A stretch of DNA of 64,000 nt from Trinickia violacea (GTDB taxonomy: Bacteria; Pseudomonadota; Gammaproteobacteria; Burkholderiales; Burkholderiaceae). A program made the position numbers and the translations under genes. Shown in pieces: positions 9,053-17,670 of the stretch. Below the pieces are notes generated by a model. That model was not told the DNA's origin. It did no database searches and saw only the letters and a list, made by a program, of their open reading frames with translations. Each line of letters starts with the position of its first letter. Position 1 is the stretch's first letter. Where the stretch lies: the NCBI RefSeq assembly GCF_005280735.1, contig NZ_CP040077.1, forward strand, positions 372,001 to 436,000. The letters run 5' to 3'.

Positions 9053-9745
9053 CTAAACTGCAATTTTCTCGCCACGCAGACGAATGCCGAGCCGCACGAT
9101 CGAGATCACCGCGTTCGACAGAATCCGCATGTCGAACGGCATCCTGCGGCGGCGGACGTCGAGCAGCAGCACGATGCGGACTTGGTCGCTCGCGTTCAGC
9201 ACTTCGTGTTCGAAGGTGTCGTCCCACAGCATGAATTCGCCTTCGTGCAGACCGTAGGCATGGCCGTCGACGGTGAGCGTGGCGGCGGGGTTGCCGTTCG
9301 CGTCGAGCGGCATCGACAGCACGAGATAGCCGCGCAAGATGCCGCGAAACGGCCCGTGATGCGGCGGGATGTGCTTGCCGGGCGCGAGAAACGAGAACGA
9401 CGCCGAGAGCACGTCGGGCGATTGCTCGACGATCGATGCCAGCGTCGGGCAGCGCTTCAGGTTGCGCTGGAACGCCACGCCGTACGCTTTCATGATGTAC
9501 ATGCGCCAGTCGCGCGCGTCGTTGGCCGAGATATCGGCCTGCTCGCGCATGATGTCGTGAAAGCGGGGGATGTTGCGCAGATTCGCCGCAACGTCGAGCG
9601 CCTCGGCGCGGATCGCCTGCCAGTTCGCGACGAAGCGCGCCGCGTCGGGAAAGTGGCGCGTCGCATCGAGCACGGGCGCGTCGTCGATGCGGCTGTCGAA
9701 TACGCGGCGCATCAGCCGCACACTGCTGTCGTACAACCCAAACAT
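9053..9745 (-). CDS. Aspartyl/asparaginyl beta-hydroxylase domain protein (LpxO-like)
   Basis: A 230-residue Fe(II)/2-oxoglutarate-dependent dioxygenase of the AspH superfamily. The metal and cosubstrate motifs are visible: HIPPHHGPFRGILRGYLVLS in the middle (first metal His and substrate-side Arg), then DDTFEHEVLN (second His), then QVRIVLLLDVRR with the 2-oxoglutarate-binding Arg. This order matches LpxO and related lipid A or peptide hydroxylases. It lacks a long N-terminal membrane anchor. It appears monocistronic. Whether it acts on lipid A, a lipopeptide or a protein cannot be told from the sequence. Confidence 0.85.
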   Translation of the reverse strand: MFGLYDSSVRLMRRVFDSRIDDAPVLDATRHFPDAARFVANWQAIRAEALDVAANLRNIPRFHDIMREQADISANDARDWRMYIMKAYGVAFQRNLKRCPTLASIVEQSPDVLSASFSFLAPGKHIPPHHGPFRGILRGYLVLSMPLDANGNPAATLTVDGHAYGLHEGEFMLWDDTFEHEVLNASDQVRIVLLLDVRRRRMPFDMRILSNAVISIVRLGIRLRGEKIAV

Positions 9746-9959
9746 CCGGACCCTCGTTGCCGCGATTGATGTCGGCGCCGGGGCGGCGCCGTGTGCAGTT
9801 TAGACTGGGACGAACGAAGGAGTTCGGCGGCGCGCTCCCCACGCGCGTGTTTAGCTGCGCATGTCGGTTATGGGAGATTACAAGGCGTCAGTGCCGCGTA
9901 AATAGTGGAAAGGCAACCGCAAGACTGGGGTGCTACGGAGGCGTCGCGGCGTTTCCGCG

Positions 9960-11825
9960 CTAGTTGAGGGTTCGCGCCTCGGTCTCCGGCTGCTGTGGCG
10001 TCGCGGCCATATGCATGATCGATTCGCCTTCCTCGACGTCGATCAGGAAAAAGCCCGCCGGCTCTTGTTTCGCGCGGCGCTTCGCGAGCGCCGCCGCCGA
10101 CGCGATCATCTCGCTGCTGTAGACGTGGCTGTGATCCGGCTGCGACTTCACGCGCACGCAGCCGATCGCCATCGTCACGAAGCCGAAGAAGGTCGGGTTG
10201 CCGCGCCGGTCTTCGCCGTGGATGCCGCCCGCGGCGCGGTCCGCATCCGCGTAGAAGCGCTGGGCGCCTTCATTGAACGTCGCGATGGCGTGGTGGACGC
10301 GCGTGCGCCAGTCTTCGCTCTGAAAGAGGATCAGGAAGTCGTCGCCCCCCACATGCCCGAGAAAGTCGCGGGTCGGGTCGCAGATGTCGGCTAGCACGGC
10401 GGCCGCGAACTTGAGCACTTCGTCGCCTTGCCAGTAGCCGTACTGGTCGTTGAACGGCTTGAAGTGATTCAAGTCGACATAGCACGCGAAGAACTCGGCG
10501 TCGTGGCCGAGCAGGCGCGCGATGTGCGAGCTGATCGGAATGTTGCCCGGCAGGAACGTGAGCGGGTTCGCGTAGCGCGCCGCTTCGATGCGCACTTCGG
10601 TCACCGCGCGCACGAGGCTCTCGCCGGTGCCGAGGCCGAGGTACTTGCCGTTGTCGGTGATCACGAAGCCGTCGGCGAGGTAGCGTTGATCGTCGCTCGC
10701 GAGCAGCTTCGCCATTTGCTCGACCGTCATCGACTTTTCGATGATGACCGGCGATGCGTTCGCAAACTGCAGACACGGGCGCTTGCCGAACAGCTCGCGG
10801 TGATAGGGCAGCGCGTAGCGGTCCATGAACGCGCGGCGATTGATCAGCGCGACGGGCTCGCCGTTTTCGACGACCGCCACCGCGTGCAGATTCGGCATGT
10901 GGTTGAAGAGATCGAGGACGTCGTTGTTGGTCGCTTTGCGCGGCAGCGCGGGCGCGGTCACCAGCATCTTCGCGGCCGCCATGCCGCCCGAAGGCGACGC
11001 GGAGACGCTGCGGGTCTGGCCGGGAAAGACGGCGATGTGCTCGGCGCGGATCGATTGCTTGGCGTCGTCGGTGATGCTTGTCGCGGGCGAGGCGTTCGGG
11101 CGGCCAAAGAAGTAGCCCTGGCCGCAGCCGATCCCCATGTCGCGGATCACGATCAGGTCCGCTTCGTTTTCGATGCCTTCGGCGACGAGCCGCGCGCCGC
11201 TCGAATTCGCGAAGTGCTGCATGGCGCGGACCGCTTCGAATTTGAGCGCGTCGCTCGCAATGTTGTCGATGAAGAAGCGGTCGATCTTCACGATGTCGGG
11301 CTGCAGGCGCACCCACAGGTTCATGCTCGCGTTCGCGGTGCCGTAGTCGTCGAGCGCGAATTGCGCGCCGGTTTCGCGCAGGGCCGCGACGATCGGCATG
11401 AAGCCGGCAATATCGGCGATCGCGCACTGCTCGGTCAGCTCCACCACGAGGCGCTCGACCGGCAGGCCGAGGCGCAGGAGCCACGCGAGCGTGGCGTCGC
11501 GCGTTTCTTCGAGCTTCAGGATCGCTTCCGCGCTGAAATTCAGGAACAGCTTGCCCTCGCAGCCGAGCTTCGCGAACGCCTGAATGCAGGTGCGCGCGGC
11601 GGCGTGCTCGAGTTCGGTCGTCATCCCTTCTTTTGCGGCGCGCGAAAACAGCGCGCCCGGCGACTCGAGCGGCGAGCCGGACGGACCGCGGATGAGCCCC
11701 TCATAACCGAGAATCGTACCGCCGTCGAATTCGACGATCGGCTGAAAGACCGCGAAAAGCGCGTGCTGCGCGATCAGATCGGCGATCCCCGGGGCAGAGG
11801 CTGCCGATGACGAACGAAGTGACAT
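9960..11825 (-). CDS. EAL-CBS-GGDEF c-di-GMP signalling protein
   Basis: A 621-residue cytoplasmic protein with an N-terminal EAL phosphodiesterase domain (about 15-260), a central CBS pair (about 285-410) and a C-terminal GGDEF domain (about 430-590). The EAL signature is EGL at 42-44. Metal and catalytic positions look retained (LNFS, VVELTE, LDDYG, VKID, AEGIE, GQGYFF), so c-di-GMP hydrolysis is plausible. The cyclase signature reads GGDDF near residue 492 instead of GGDEF/GGEEF. CBS domains usually bind adenine nucleotides, suggesting energy-state control. No membrane segment is seen. Start ATG 11825 has no strong ribosome-binding site. Confidence 0.92.
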   Translation of the reverse strand: MSLRSSSAASAPGIADLIAQHALFAVFQPIVEFDGGTILGYEGLIRGPSGSPLESPGALFSRAAKEGMTTELEHAAARTCIQAFAKLGCEGKLFLNFSAEAILKLEETRDATLAWLLRLGLPVERLVVELTEQCAIADIAGFMPIVAALRETGAQFALDDYGTANASMNLWVRLQPDIVKIDRFFIDNIASDALKFEAVRAMQHFANSSGARLVAEGIENEADLIVIRDMGIGCGQGYFFGRPNASPATSITDDAKQSIRAEHIAVFPGQTRSVSASPSGGMAAAKMLVTAPALPRKATNNDVLDLFNHMPNLHAVAVVENGEPVALINRRAFMDRYALPYHRELFGKRPCLQFANASPVIIEKSMTVEQMAKLLASDDQRYLADGFVITDNGKYLGLGTGESLVRAVTEVRIEAARYANPLTFLPGNIPISSHIARLLGHDAEFFACYVDLNHFKPFNDQYGYWQGDEVLKFAAAVLADICDPTRDFLGHVGGDDFLILFQSEDWRTRVHHAIATFNEGAQRFYADADRAAGGIHGEDRRGNPTFFGFVTMAIGCVRVKSQPDHSHVYSSEMIASAAALAKRRAKQEPAGFFLIDVEEGESIMHMAATPQQPETEARTLN

Positions 11826-11960
11826 GACTGAACGGCCGACGAGCCGACGTTTGTTTGACAGGACGTTCGGGTTATCGACGCGGGGCCTTCAGAGTTGAAT
11901 GAATTTTTTGTGACTCAGTGCACCGATGTCGTGCGAGAAATGGCGCTGAGGTCTCACGAT

Positions 11961-13232
11961 TCAATCTGGCTGCCACTCGCGCGAAAACGGTTCGATGCCC
12001 GGTTCTTCGTGCGGCGCTTTGGCGAGGGGGGCCTGGGCGGTCTGCGTCTCGTGCGCCGGTTGCGCGGGCGCGGCGTCGTCGCCCGCGGGACGTCCGGCGA
12101 TGACCACCCGATTGCGTCCGCCGCCTTTCGCGTGGAGAAGCGCGCCGTCGGCGCGGCGGATCACGCGGTCGATCTGTTCACCGCGAATATGCTGCGCGAC
12201 GCCGACGCTGATCGTCAGCGTGACTTCGAACTGACGGATGTCCTCGATGCGCTTTCTGAGCCGCTCGGCGACGCGCGCGGCGTCGATCTGGTCTGTGCCA
12301 GGCAGAAGCGCCACGAACTCCTCGCCGCCGAAGCGCCCCGCGACGTCGGACGAGCGCATGCTGTCCTGGATGTGGTGGGCGATGAGGCGCAGCGCGCGGT
12401 CGCCGGCGTCGTGGCCGAAGCGGTCGTTGACCGACTTGAAGTGATCGGCGTCGATGTAGAGCACCGAGAACGGCTGCCCCGCGCGCTCCGAGCGCTGCAG
12501 GATGCGGCGGCCGAGTTCGAACACGCGGCGGCGGCGCGGCAGTTGCGTGAGATCGTCGATGTCGGCGAACGCGCGCAACTGATGCTCGAGCCTGAAGCTC
12601 TTCCGCTTCGCGCGGCGCGCGAAGTGGTTCGTGACGAAGCTGCTGGCGAGCGCGAAGAACATCGACAGCATGATGCCGATCTGCGTGTCGCCCGGCAGCC
12701 GGCGGATGGCGAGCAGGGCGAGCGGGCCGGTGAGGGCCAGCATGGCGGCGAGCGGGAAATCCCAGCCGCGCTGCAGGACCGGGCTGAACATCAGCGGAAT
12801 CAGGACGAAGGCCGGCAGGACGATGAGCGCGCTGCGCTGCCAGTGCAGGCCGTGCAGCACGATGCCCGTTTCGAGCGCCGCGATGAAGACGAGCGCGGCG
12901 AGGCTCGAACGCATGCCGCTGTCTTTGCGCGCGGCCAGCGCGAGCGCCGCCGCCATCGGCAGCACAGGGGTGGCGCAGACGAGCGTCAAGCGCGTGAAGA
13001 GCTCGCCGTGCAGCCAGGCGTCGCCCGCGAACATGACGACATAGGCCGCGAGCGCCGTCGCCAGCTGCGCGCAGAGAAACGACCACAGCCGGTCGGCTGC
13101 GTAGTCTTCGAACGACAGGTTGTCTTCAGGCGCGTCCACGCTCTTGATCCGGCGCCCCCGCGAACGCCTTTTCGACCGCTTGCCGCCTGCCACCTCGTGA
13201 CGATCCTCGTGGGACCGGTCTTGGCTGCTCAT
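11961..13232 (-). CDS. Membrane-bound diguanylate cyclase (GGDEF)
   Basis: A 423-residue inner-membrane protein. A basic N-terminal tail (KRSKRRSRGRR) is followed by about six hydrophobic segments (about 45-200), then a GGDEF domain. The active-site motif is GGEEF, and an RSSD product-inhibition I-site sits exactly five residues before it, so this should be an active, feedback-inhibited c-di-GMP synthase. The C-terminal ~50 residues are Ala/Pro-rich. I chose ATG 13232 rather than the upstream in-frame start at 13277 because a purine-rich GAAGAGAGA precedes it. It is the minus-strand neighbour of the EAL-CBS-GGDEF gene, about 135 bases away. Confidence 0.9.
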   Translation of the reverse strand: MSSQDRSHEDRHEVAGGKRSKRRSRGRRIKSVDAPEDNLSFEDYAADRLWSFLCAQLATALAAYVVMFAGDAWLHGELFTRLTLVCATPVLPMAAALALAARKDSGMRSSLAALVFIAALETGIVLHGLHWQRSALIVLPAFVLIPLMFSPVLQRGWDFPLAAMLALTGPLALLAIRRLPGDTQIGIMLSMFFALASSFVTNHFARRAKRKSFRLEHQLRAFADIDDLTQLPRRRRVFELGRRILQRSERAGQPFSVLYIDADHFKSVNDRFGHDAGDRALRLIAHHIQDSMRSSDVAGRFGGEEFVALLPGTDQIDAARVAERLRKRIEDIRQFEVTLTISVGVAQHIRGEQIDRVIRRADGALLHAKGGGRNRVVIAGRPAGDDAAPAQPAHETQTAQAPLAKAPHEEPGIEPFSREWQPD

Positions 13233-13761
13233 TCTTATTCTCTCTTCGCATGCAAATCCGGGGTACAGCTGAAACACGGGCTCTCAGTTCCGTGGCGTCA
13301 TTCTAATATCGCCAAATAGTGCAGACGCTGATTTTAAAGAGATTTGAATTTGATGCGAGAGGTTATTGCAGGCGCCTGCGTCTTTTGGAATAGACCGGTG
13401 GTTGTCGAGAGCGCCGGTTGGCTCGTTTCGTAGAAAGTGGGCGAGAACCCACCGCATATCTCACCCTGGCTTCGAGATAATCGCCGAAGTGCAAACGTTT
13501 GCCTTGGCGCCTTATTTAATCTGGACGTCCGAAATAAGCGAAGGGATCAAAGTTGCCGGTTTCGTATGATTAATTGTTCGCGTCGCAGCAGATTATTTCG
13601 GAATATTACGGGTGGGCTCGGAAAATGTTGGCTCGATTAAATGCGGGATTGGCTGGCGGCGGCGCCAGCGCTCGCTGATCCCGATTGCAGTCTCGCCAAG
13701 CTGTGGCCCGGCCTATGACTTCCGGCCGACGCGACGCGCCCGCGAAGCTCGCGTCAAATGA
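13233..13761. other. Intergenic region, no supported gene
   Basis: About 530 bases between the start of the membrane GGDEF gene and the terminator of the transporter gene. Small open frames exist on the plus strand (for example 13366-13569), but they lack good ribosome-binding sites and family-like composition. The part near 13233-13400 should hold the GGDEF promoter. I see nothing else recognisable. Confidence 0.5.
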
Positions 13762-13762
13762 C

Positions 13763-13786
13763 AAAAACGCCGCGCGAGGCGGCGTT
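13763..13786 (-). terminator. Rho-independent terminator of the BASS transporter gene
   Basis: An 8-bp perfect stem (AACGCCGC / GCGGCGTT) with a five-base loop. Read on the minus strand it is followed by a run of T. It lies about 85 bases after the stop of the transporter gene at 13873. Confidence 0.85.
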
Positions 13787-13872
13787 CCGTGTCCGACAGG
13801 CTTGGAGGGAAGATCGTGGCCCGTTCCTTTGTATCGCCGCGCGCGGCTGTTGATTGCGCTGATTCCGCGGAA

Positions 13873-14898
13873 TCAGCGGCGCGCCGCAGCGGGCGCCGCC
13901 GCGTTGCGCGAGGCGGCGGCATGGCGCTCGCGGCTCATGTCGCGCGCGCCCCAGCGCTGCGCGAGCGCGGCGCAAACCATGAGCTGAATCTGATGGAACA
14001 GCATCAGTGGCAGCACGACCGCGCCGGCGTGCGACGCGAAGATGACCTTGGCCATCGGAATGCCGGCGGCGAGGCTCTTCTTCGAGCCGCAGAAAATGAT
14101 CGTGATCCGGTCTTCGCGGCTAAAGCCCAGGCGCTTGCTGGCCAAGGCCGTGAGGCCGAGCGCCACGGCCAGCAACACCGCGTTCACGACCACGAGGCCC
14201 CCGAGCGCCAGCGGCGGAATGTGGTGCCACAGGCCCTCGTTCACGGCTTCGCTGAACGCGGAGTAGACGACGAGCAGGATCGAACCCTGGTCGACGAACT
14301 TGATCACGCCGCGGTTGCGGTCGAGCCACTTGCCGATCACCGGCCGCAGCAATTGGCCGGCGACGAACGGCACGAGCAGTTGCAGCACGATGTTGCCGAC
14401 CGTGTGCCAGGCCGAGCCCGAACCGGCCGCGTGGTTGACGAGCATCACGCTCACCAGCGCGGGGGTAATGAAGATGCCGAGCAGGCTCGACGCCGACGCG
14501 CTGCAAACGGCGGCGGGCACGTTGCCCTTGGCCATCGACGTGAACGCGATCGACGACTGGACGGTGGACGGGAGCGCGCAGAGGAACAGGACGCCGGTAT
14601 ACAGCGCGGGCGTGACAAGCGGCGAAAGCAGCGGCTTGAGCGCGAAGCCGAGCACCGGAAACATCACGAACGTGCTGAGGAGCACGACCGCATGGAGGCG
14701 CCAATGCGTCGCGCCCGCCACGATCGCTTCGCGAGACAGTTTCGCGCCGTGCAGGAAGAAGAGCAGGCCGATCGCGATGTTCGTGATCCAGTTGAACGCG
14801 ACCGCCGCTTCGCCTTTGCACGGCAGCACGCTCGCGATGATGACGGTGCCGACGAGCATCAGCGTGAAGTTATCGGGGAGAAATTTCGGGCGGGCCAT
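13873..14898 (-). CDS. Bile acid:sodium symporter family transporter (BASS)
   Basis: A 341-residue polytopic inner-membrane protein with about ten hydrophobic helices. It resembles the BASS/SBF superfamily subgroup typified by YfeH. Typical segments are FLHGAKLSREAIVAG early, LPSTVQSSIAFTSMAKGN in the middle, and FCGSKKSLAAGIPMAK late; the helix-breaking crossover regions carry the polar residues that bind Na+ in the family. The last ~25 residues are an Ala/Arg-rich cytoplasmic tail. It is monocistronic, with a terminator just downstream. The transported organic anion is unknown. Confidence 0.88.
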   Translation of the reverse strand: MARPKFLPDNFTLMLVGTVIIASVLPCKGEAAVAFNWITNIAIGLLFFLHGAKLSREAIVAGATHWRLHAVVLLSTFVMFPVLGFALKPLLSPLVTPALYTGVLFLCALPSTVQSSIAFTSMAKGNVPAAVCSASASSLLGIFITPALVSVMLVNHAAGSGSAWHTVGNIVLQLLVPFVAGQLLRPVIGKWLDRNRGVIKFVDQGSILLVVYSAFSEAVNEGLWHHIPPLALGGLVVVNAVLLAVALGLTALASKRLGFSREDRITIIFCGSKKSLAAGIPMAKVIFASHAGAVVLPLMLFHQIQLMVCAALAQRWGARDMSRERHAAASRNAAAPAAARR

Positions 14899-15468
14899 CG
14901 TTGACTCTCAATGCGGCGATTGCGGTAAAGGGTGGCGTGGCGGGCGCGGACTTCGCGCCCCCGGAGCATTGGCGCTATTGTCGGTCTGCGCTATTGAAAA
15001 TACAAATTCATTTAAATTGTTGATTGATGACCCGCGCACATGAGCCCTGGGGTTGCGGCGAAGCGGGCGGTGCTTCCGCGCAGTGTGCCCGCCGTGTGCC
15101 TGCGGTGTGCCTCTTCGCAGGGCATCAGCCGCCGCATGCGTCGCTCGCAAGCAACAAGCATGACCACACCGATCCTGCTCGCCGGCGACGGTAACAATGA
15201 CCTCTTTCGCACAGAATTCGAGCGTGCAAAAGGCGTCTCGATATAGGGAAAACACTGCAAATTCAGCGCAGTAACAAGGCGTTACAACCCTGGCCCGGGT
15301 CTAACATTTTTTGCCTCGACACGTTTTCGCGCGGCCCATAAATTACTGCTGGAAGGCTCTTCGAAGCACAGTTGTGTGAGCAATACAAGTCAGTATGACG
15401 GTGGTTTTCCGCTGCTGTGCACCCTGCTTGTGCAGGCGTAGCGGGAAGGGTTGGCAGGCAAATCGATC
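14899..15468. other. Divergent intergenic region
   Basis: About 570 bases between the transporter (minus) and the small secreted protein (plus). An AT-rich stretch around 14995-15030 is a likely promoter area for the transporter. Open frames on both strands here have arginine- and cysteine-rich, out-of-frame composition and are not credible. No operator palindrome stood out. Confidence 0.45.
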
Positions 15469-15957
15469 ATGGCGGAAATGGGTTCTCGAAACGTTGGGCG
15501 TTGGGCAGCGGGCGCGTTGTGCGCGGCCATGCTGTCGTTCGCCCACGCACAGCCGCCGCGATCGGATCACGGCGGGGGCGGATACCACGCGGGCGGCATG
15601 CGCGCCTACGGCGGACCCGCCGCGCATGCGCCCCGGGCCGATTCGCGCGGTTACGCATCGCAGCGTCGCGCGGCAGGCCCCCGTCAGGATCCACGTGCGG
15701 CGGCCGGCGGCTCGGCTTGGATGGGGCCCTCCGGCATCCCGGGCGGCCACGACCCGGTGTACGGCACGCCCATTCGCACCGTCAGCGAGGTCACGCGGCC
15801 GTTTCAACGCCAAGACCCCAACCCGCCCTATATGAGATCGGGCTCGATTCGCGCGGACATCACCCGCTATAACGAAGAGCGTGAATCGTCGCACTTCGTG
15901 CCGCGTCCGCCTAACCAAGTCCCGCATCCTCCCGAGCCGTCCCCCTACCGCAACTGA
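15469..15957 (+). CDS. Small secreted Gly/Pro/Arg-rich protein
   Basis: A 162-residue protein with an N-terminal signal peptide (basic GSRNVGRW, hydrophobic AAGALCAAMLSF, cleavage after AHA). The exported part is low-complexity: Gly/His-rich at first, then Ala/Arg-rich, then a more ordered stretch around PVYGTPIRTVSEVTRPFQRQDPNPPYMRSGSIRADITRYNEER, and a Pro-rich tail. It is probably a periplasmic or outer-membrane-associated protein. Three in-frame starts are possible (TTG 15451, ATG 15469, ATG 15478); none has an ideal ribosome-binding site, and I chose 15469. No function is assigned. Confidence 0.7.
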   Translation: MAEMGSRNVGRWAAGALCAAMLSFAHAQPPRSDHGGGGYHAGGMRAYGGPAAHAPRADSRGYASQRRAAGPRQDPRAAAGGSAWMGPSGIPGGHDPVYGTPIRTVSEVTRPFQRQDPNPPYMRSGSIRADITRYNEERESSHFVPRPPNQVPHPPEPSPYRN

Positions 15958-16437
15958 CGGCGGCGCGCAGCGCGCAGTCGATGGCTGCCGAGCGGCGGCC
16001 GTCTATCTCTCCCGCAAGCCGCGACGCGGCATCCAAAGTGACGTAATCACGCCACACTTTTCGGCGTCCCCGGCGGTTCCGCACCGTTGATCGCCCCCCC
16101 TTTTTCAAAATAATATTGCGACCTTGCGGCTTTCGGCGACGATGGCGCTGCGCCCGCATGCCGGCCAGATCGGCGGCTGACATGGCATTGCGGGCCATTG
16201 GCTTCGATGTTCTTCGCAAGCCGCGCTCGATAAGCAAAACAAATCAACGGGCAACTAATGGGTTAGCTATACCCGCAATAAGCGAACCCATTTTTGTCCA
16301 GAAAAATGGTCCGTAAAGATGATCTTCGCCCGCAACCGGATCGACTGATCGACAGATCGAACGGCCAACCAAACAGCTCGCGCGAACCGCCCCCCCGCGC
16401 CCGTCAACGCTTAACTTTGAAAAAGACAGGAGATCAT
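15958..16437. other. Intergenic region and porin leader
   Basis: 480 bases upstream of the porin. The last 240 bases are AT-richer and should contain the porin promoter and an untranslated leader. They include two overlapping hairpins (16257-16309) described separately. I found no credible open frame. Confidence 0.5.
16257..16309 (+). promoter_or_regulatory. Two mutually exclusive hairpins upstream of the porin
   Basis: Hairpin 1 pairs AATGGGTT (16257-16264) with AACCCATT (16285-16292) and is followed by TTTG, like a weak terminator. Hairpin 2 pairs CCATTTTT (16288-16295) with AAAAATGG (16302-16309) and uses the 3' arm of hairpin 1. The two cannot form together, the logic of an attenuator, or they could be overlapping operators. 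They lie about 130 bases before the porin start. Confidence 0.45.
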
Positions 16438-17550
16438 ATGAAAGCAATCGTCAGCCGCACGCTGAAAACAAGCTTCAAGTGCGCGGCCGTGGCCGGCTTG
16501 CTCGCCGCGGGTACCGCAGCGCACGCGCAGTCGAGCGTCCAGTTGTACGGTCAGGTCGATACGTGGGTCGGGAATCAGAAGTTTCCCGGCCAGCAGAATG
16601 CGTGGCAAGTTTCCGGCGGCGGCATGTCGACGTCGTACTGGGGCTTGAAGGGCTCGGAAGACTTGGGCGGCGGCTACAAGGCCATCTTCACCTTGGAAGA
16701 CTTCTTCCTGCCGCAAAACGGCAACTACGGCCGCTTCACGGGCGATACGTTTTTCTCGCGCAACGCGTATGTCGGCATCGAGTCGCCGTACGGTACCGTG
16801 ACCGCGGGCCGCCTGACGACACAGCTCTTCATCTCGACGATCCTCTTCAACCCGTTCAGCGATTCGTACGAGTTCTCGCCGATGGTGTGGCACACCTTCC
16901 TCGGCAACACGGCAATTCCGACCGGCGCGACCTATACGACGGATACGGGCGTGGTCGGCGATTCGGGCTGGAACAACGCGGTGCAGTACTCAACGCCTGA
17001 TTTCAACGGTCTGTCGGGCAGCGTGATGTACGGGCTCGGCAATACCGCCGGCGACAACGGCGCGAAGAAGTGGAGCGCCCAGTTCCTGTACTTCCACGGC
17101 CCGTTCGCGGCGACCGGCGTGTTTCAGTACGTGAACTTCAACAACGCGCCGGGCGATTTGGTGAATCCGCCGTCGGTGGCGTTCGGCGGCAGCGTGGTGC
17201 CGTTCAAGAGCCAGTATGTCGGCCAGTTCGGCGCGAGCTACGACCTCAAGTTCGTGAAGTTCTACGGCCAGTACATGTACACGCATAACGACCAGATCGC
17301 CGGCAGCAGCTGGCACGTCAACACGGAGCAGGGCGGCGTCACGGTGCCGGTGGGTCCGGGCACGGTGATGGCGTCGTTCGCGTACTCGCGCGATGCGGGC
17401 GGCCTCGACCAGACCCGCAAGACCTGGGCGCTCGGCTACGACTACCCGCTGTCCAAGCGCACCGATATCTACGCGGCCTACATGAACGACCGCTTGAGCG
17501 GCCTGTCGGACGGCAACACCTTCGGAGCGGGCATTCGCGCGAAGTTCTAA
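16438..17550 (+). CDS. Outer-membrane general porin (Porin_4 type)
   Basis: A 370-residue trimeric beta-barrel porin for diffusion of small solutes. The signal peptide ends AHA, followed by QSSVQLYGQVDTWVG, the canonical first strand of beta-proteobacterial porins. Alternating strands run throughout, including the YWGLKGSEDLGGGYKAIFTLE and RNAYVGIES..GTVTAGR segments. The last residue is a C-terminal phenylalanine after GAGIRAK, the BAM recognition signal. Start 16438 has a clear AGGAG. The long open frame extends upstream but without translation signals. The gene is monocistronic, with three hairpins after the stop. Confidence 0.95.
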   Translation: MKAIVSRTLKTSFKCAAVAGLLAAGTAAHAQSSVQLYGQVDTWVGNQKFPGQQNAWQVSGGGMSTSYWGLKGSEDLGGGYKAIFTLEDFFLPQNGNYGRFTGDTFFSRNAYVGIESPYGTVTAGRLTTQLFISTILFNPFSDSYEFSPMVWHTFLGNTAIPTGATYTTDTGVVGDSGWNNAVQYSTPDFNGLSGSVMYGLGNTAGDNGAKKWSAQFLYFHGPFAATGVFQYVNFNNAPGDLVNPPSVAFGGSVVPFKSQYVGQFGASYDLKFVKFYGQYMYTHNDQIAGSSWHVNTEQGGVTVPVGPGTVMASFAYSRDAGGLDQTRKTWALGYDYPLSKRTDIYAAYMNDRLSGLSDGNTFGAGIRAKF

Positions 17551-17559
17551 GCGCGGGTT

Positions 17560-17574
17560 GCCGGCTTCGCCGGC
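17560..17574 (+). repeat. Small GC hairpin after the porin
   Basis: GCCGGC, loop TTC, GCCGGC, immediately after the porin stop codon. It is the first of three successive hairpins and may protect the 3' end of the mRNA; there is no T-run. Confidence 0.5.
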
Positions 17575-17587
17575 GGACGGCGCTCGT

Positions 17588-17614
17588 GCCGTTCGGTCCA
17601 GGTTACCGAACGGC
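17588..17614 (+). repeat. Perfect 10-bp inverted repeat after the porin
   Basis: GCCGTTCGGT and ACCGAACGGC pair perfectly around a seven-base loop. The downstream sequence is not T-rich, so this may be an mRNA-stabilising hairpin or the first part of a tandem terminator. Confidence 0.6.
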
Positions 17615-17635
17615 CTAGCGTAGTGGTCTGGATTG

Positions 17636-17670
17636 GACGGCCCGGTCGCATTGGCGGCTGGGCCGTTTTC
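17636..17670 (+). terminator. Putative terminator of the porin gene
   Basis: The stem ACGGCCC / GGGCCGT is followed by TTTC on the plus strand. It ends at the stop of the convergent transporter gene (17669), so it may also slow transcription from the other side. Confidence 0.65.

Noticed and set aside
13366..13569. A 67-codon frame in the gap before the BASS transporter terminator
   Set aside because: No ribosome-binding site, no family-like pattern, and another short frame overlaps it. Not enough to call a gene.
14908..15255. A 115-codon minus-strand frame between the transporter and the small secreted protein
   Set aside because: Cys/Arg/His-rich composition typical of out-of-frame reading, and no start signal.
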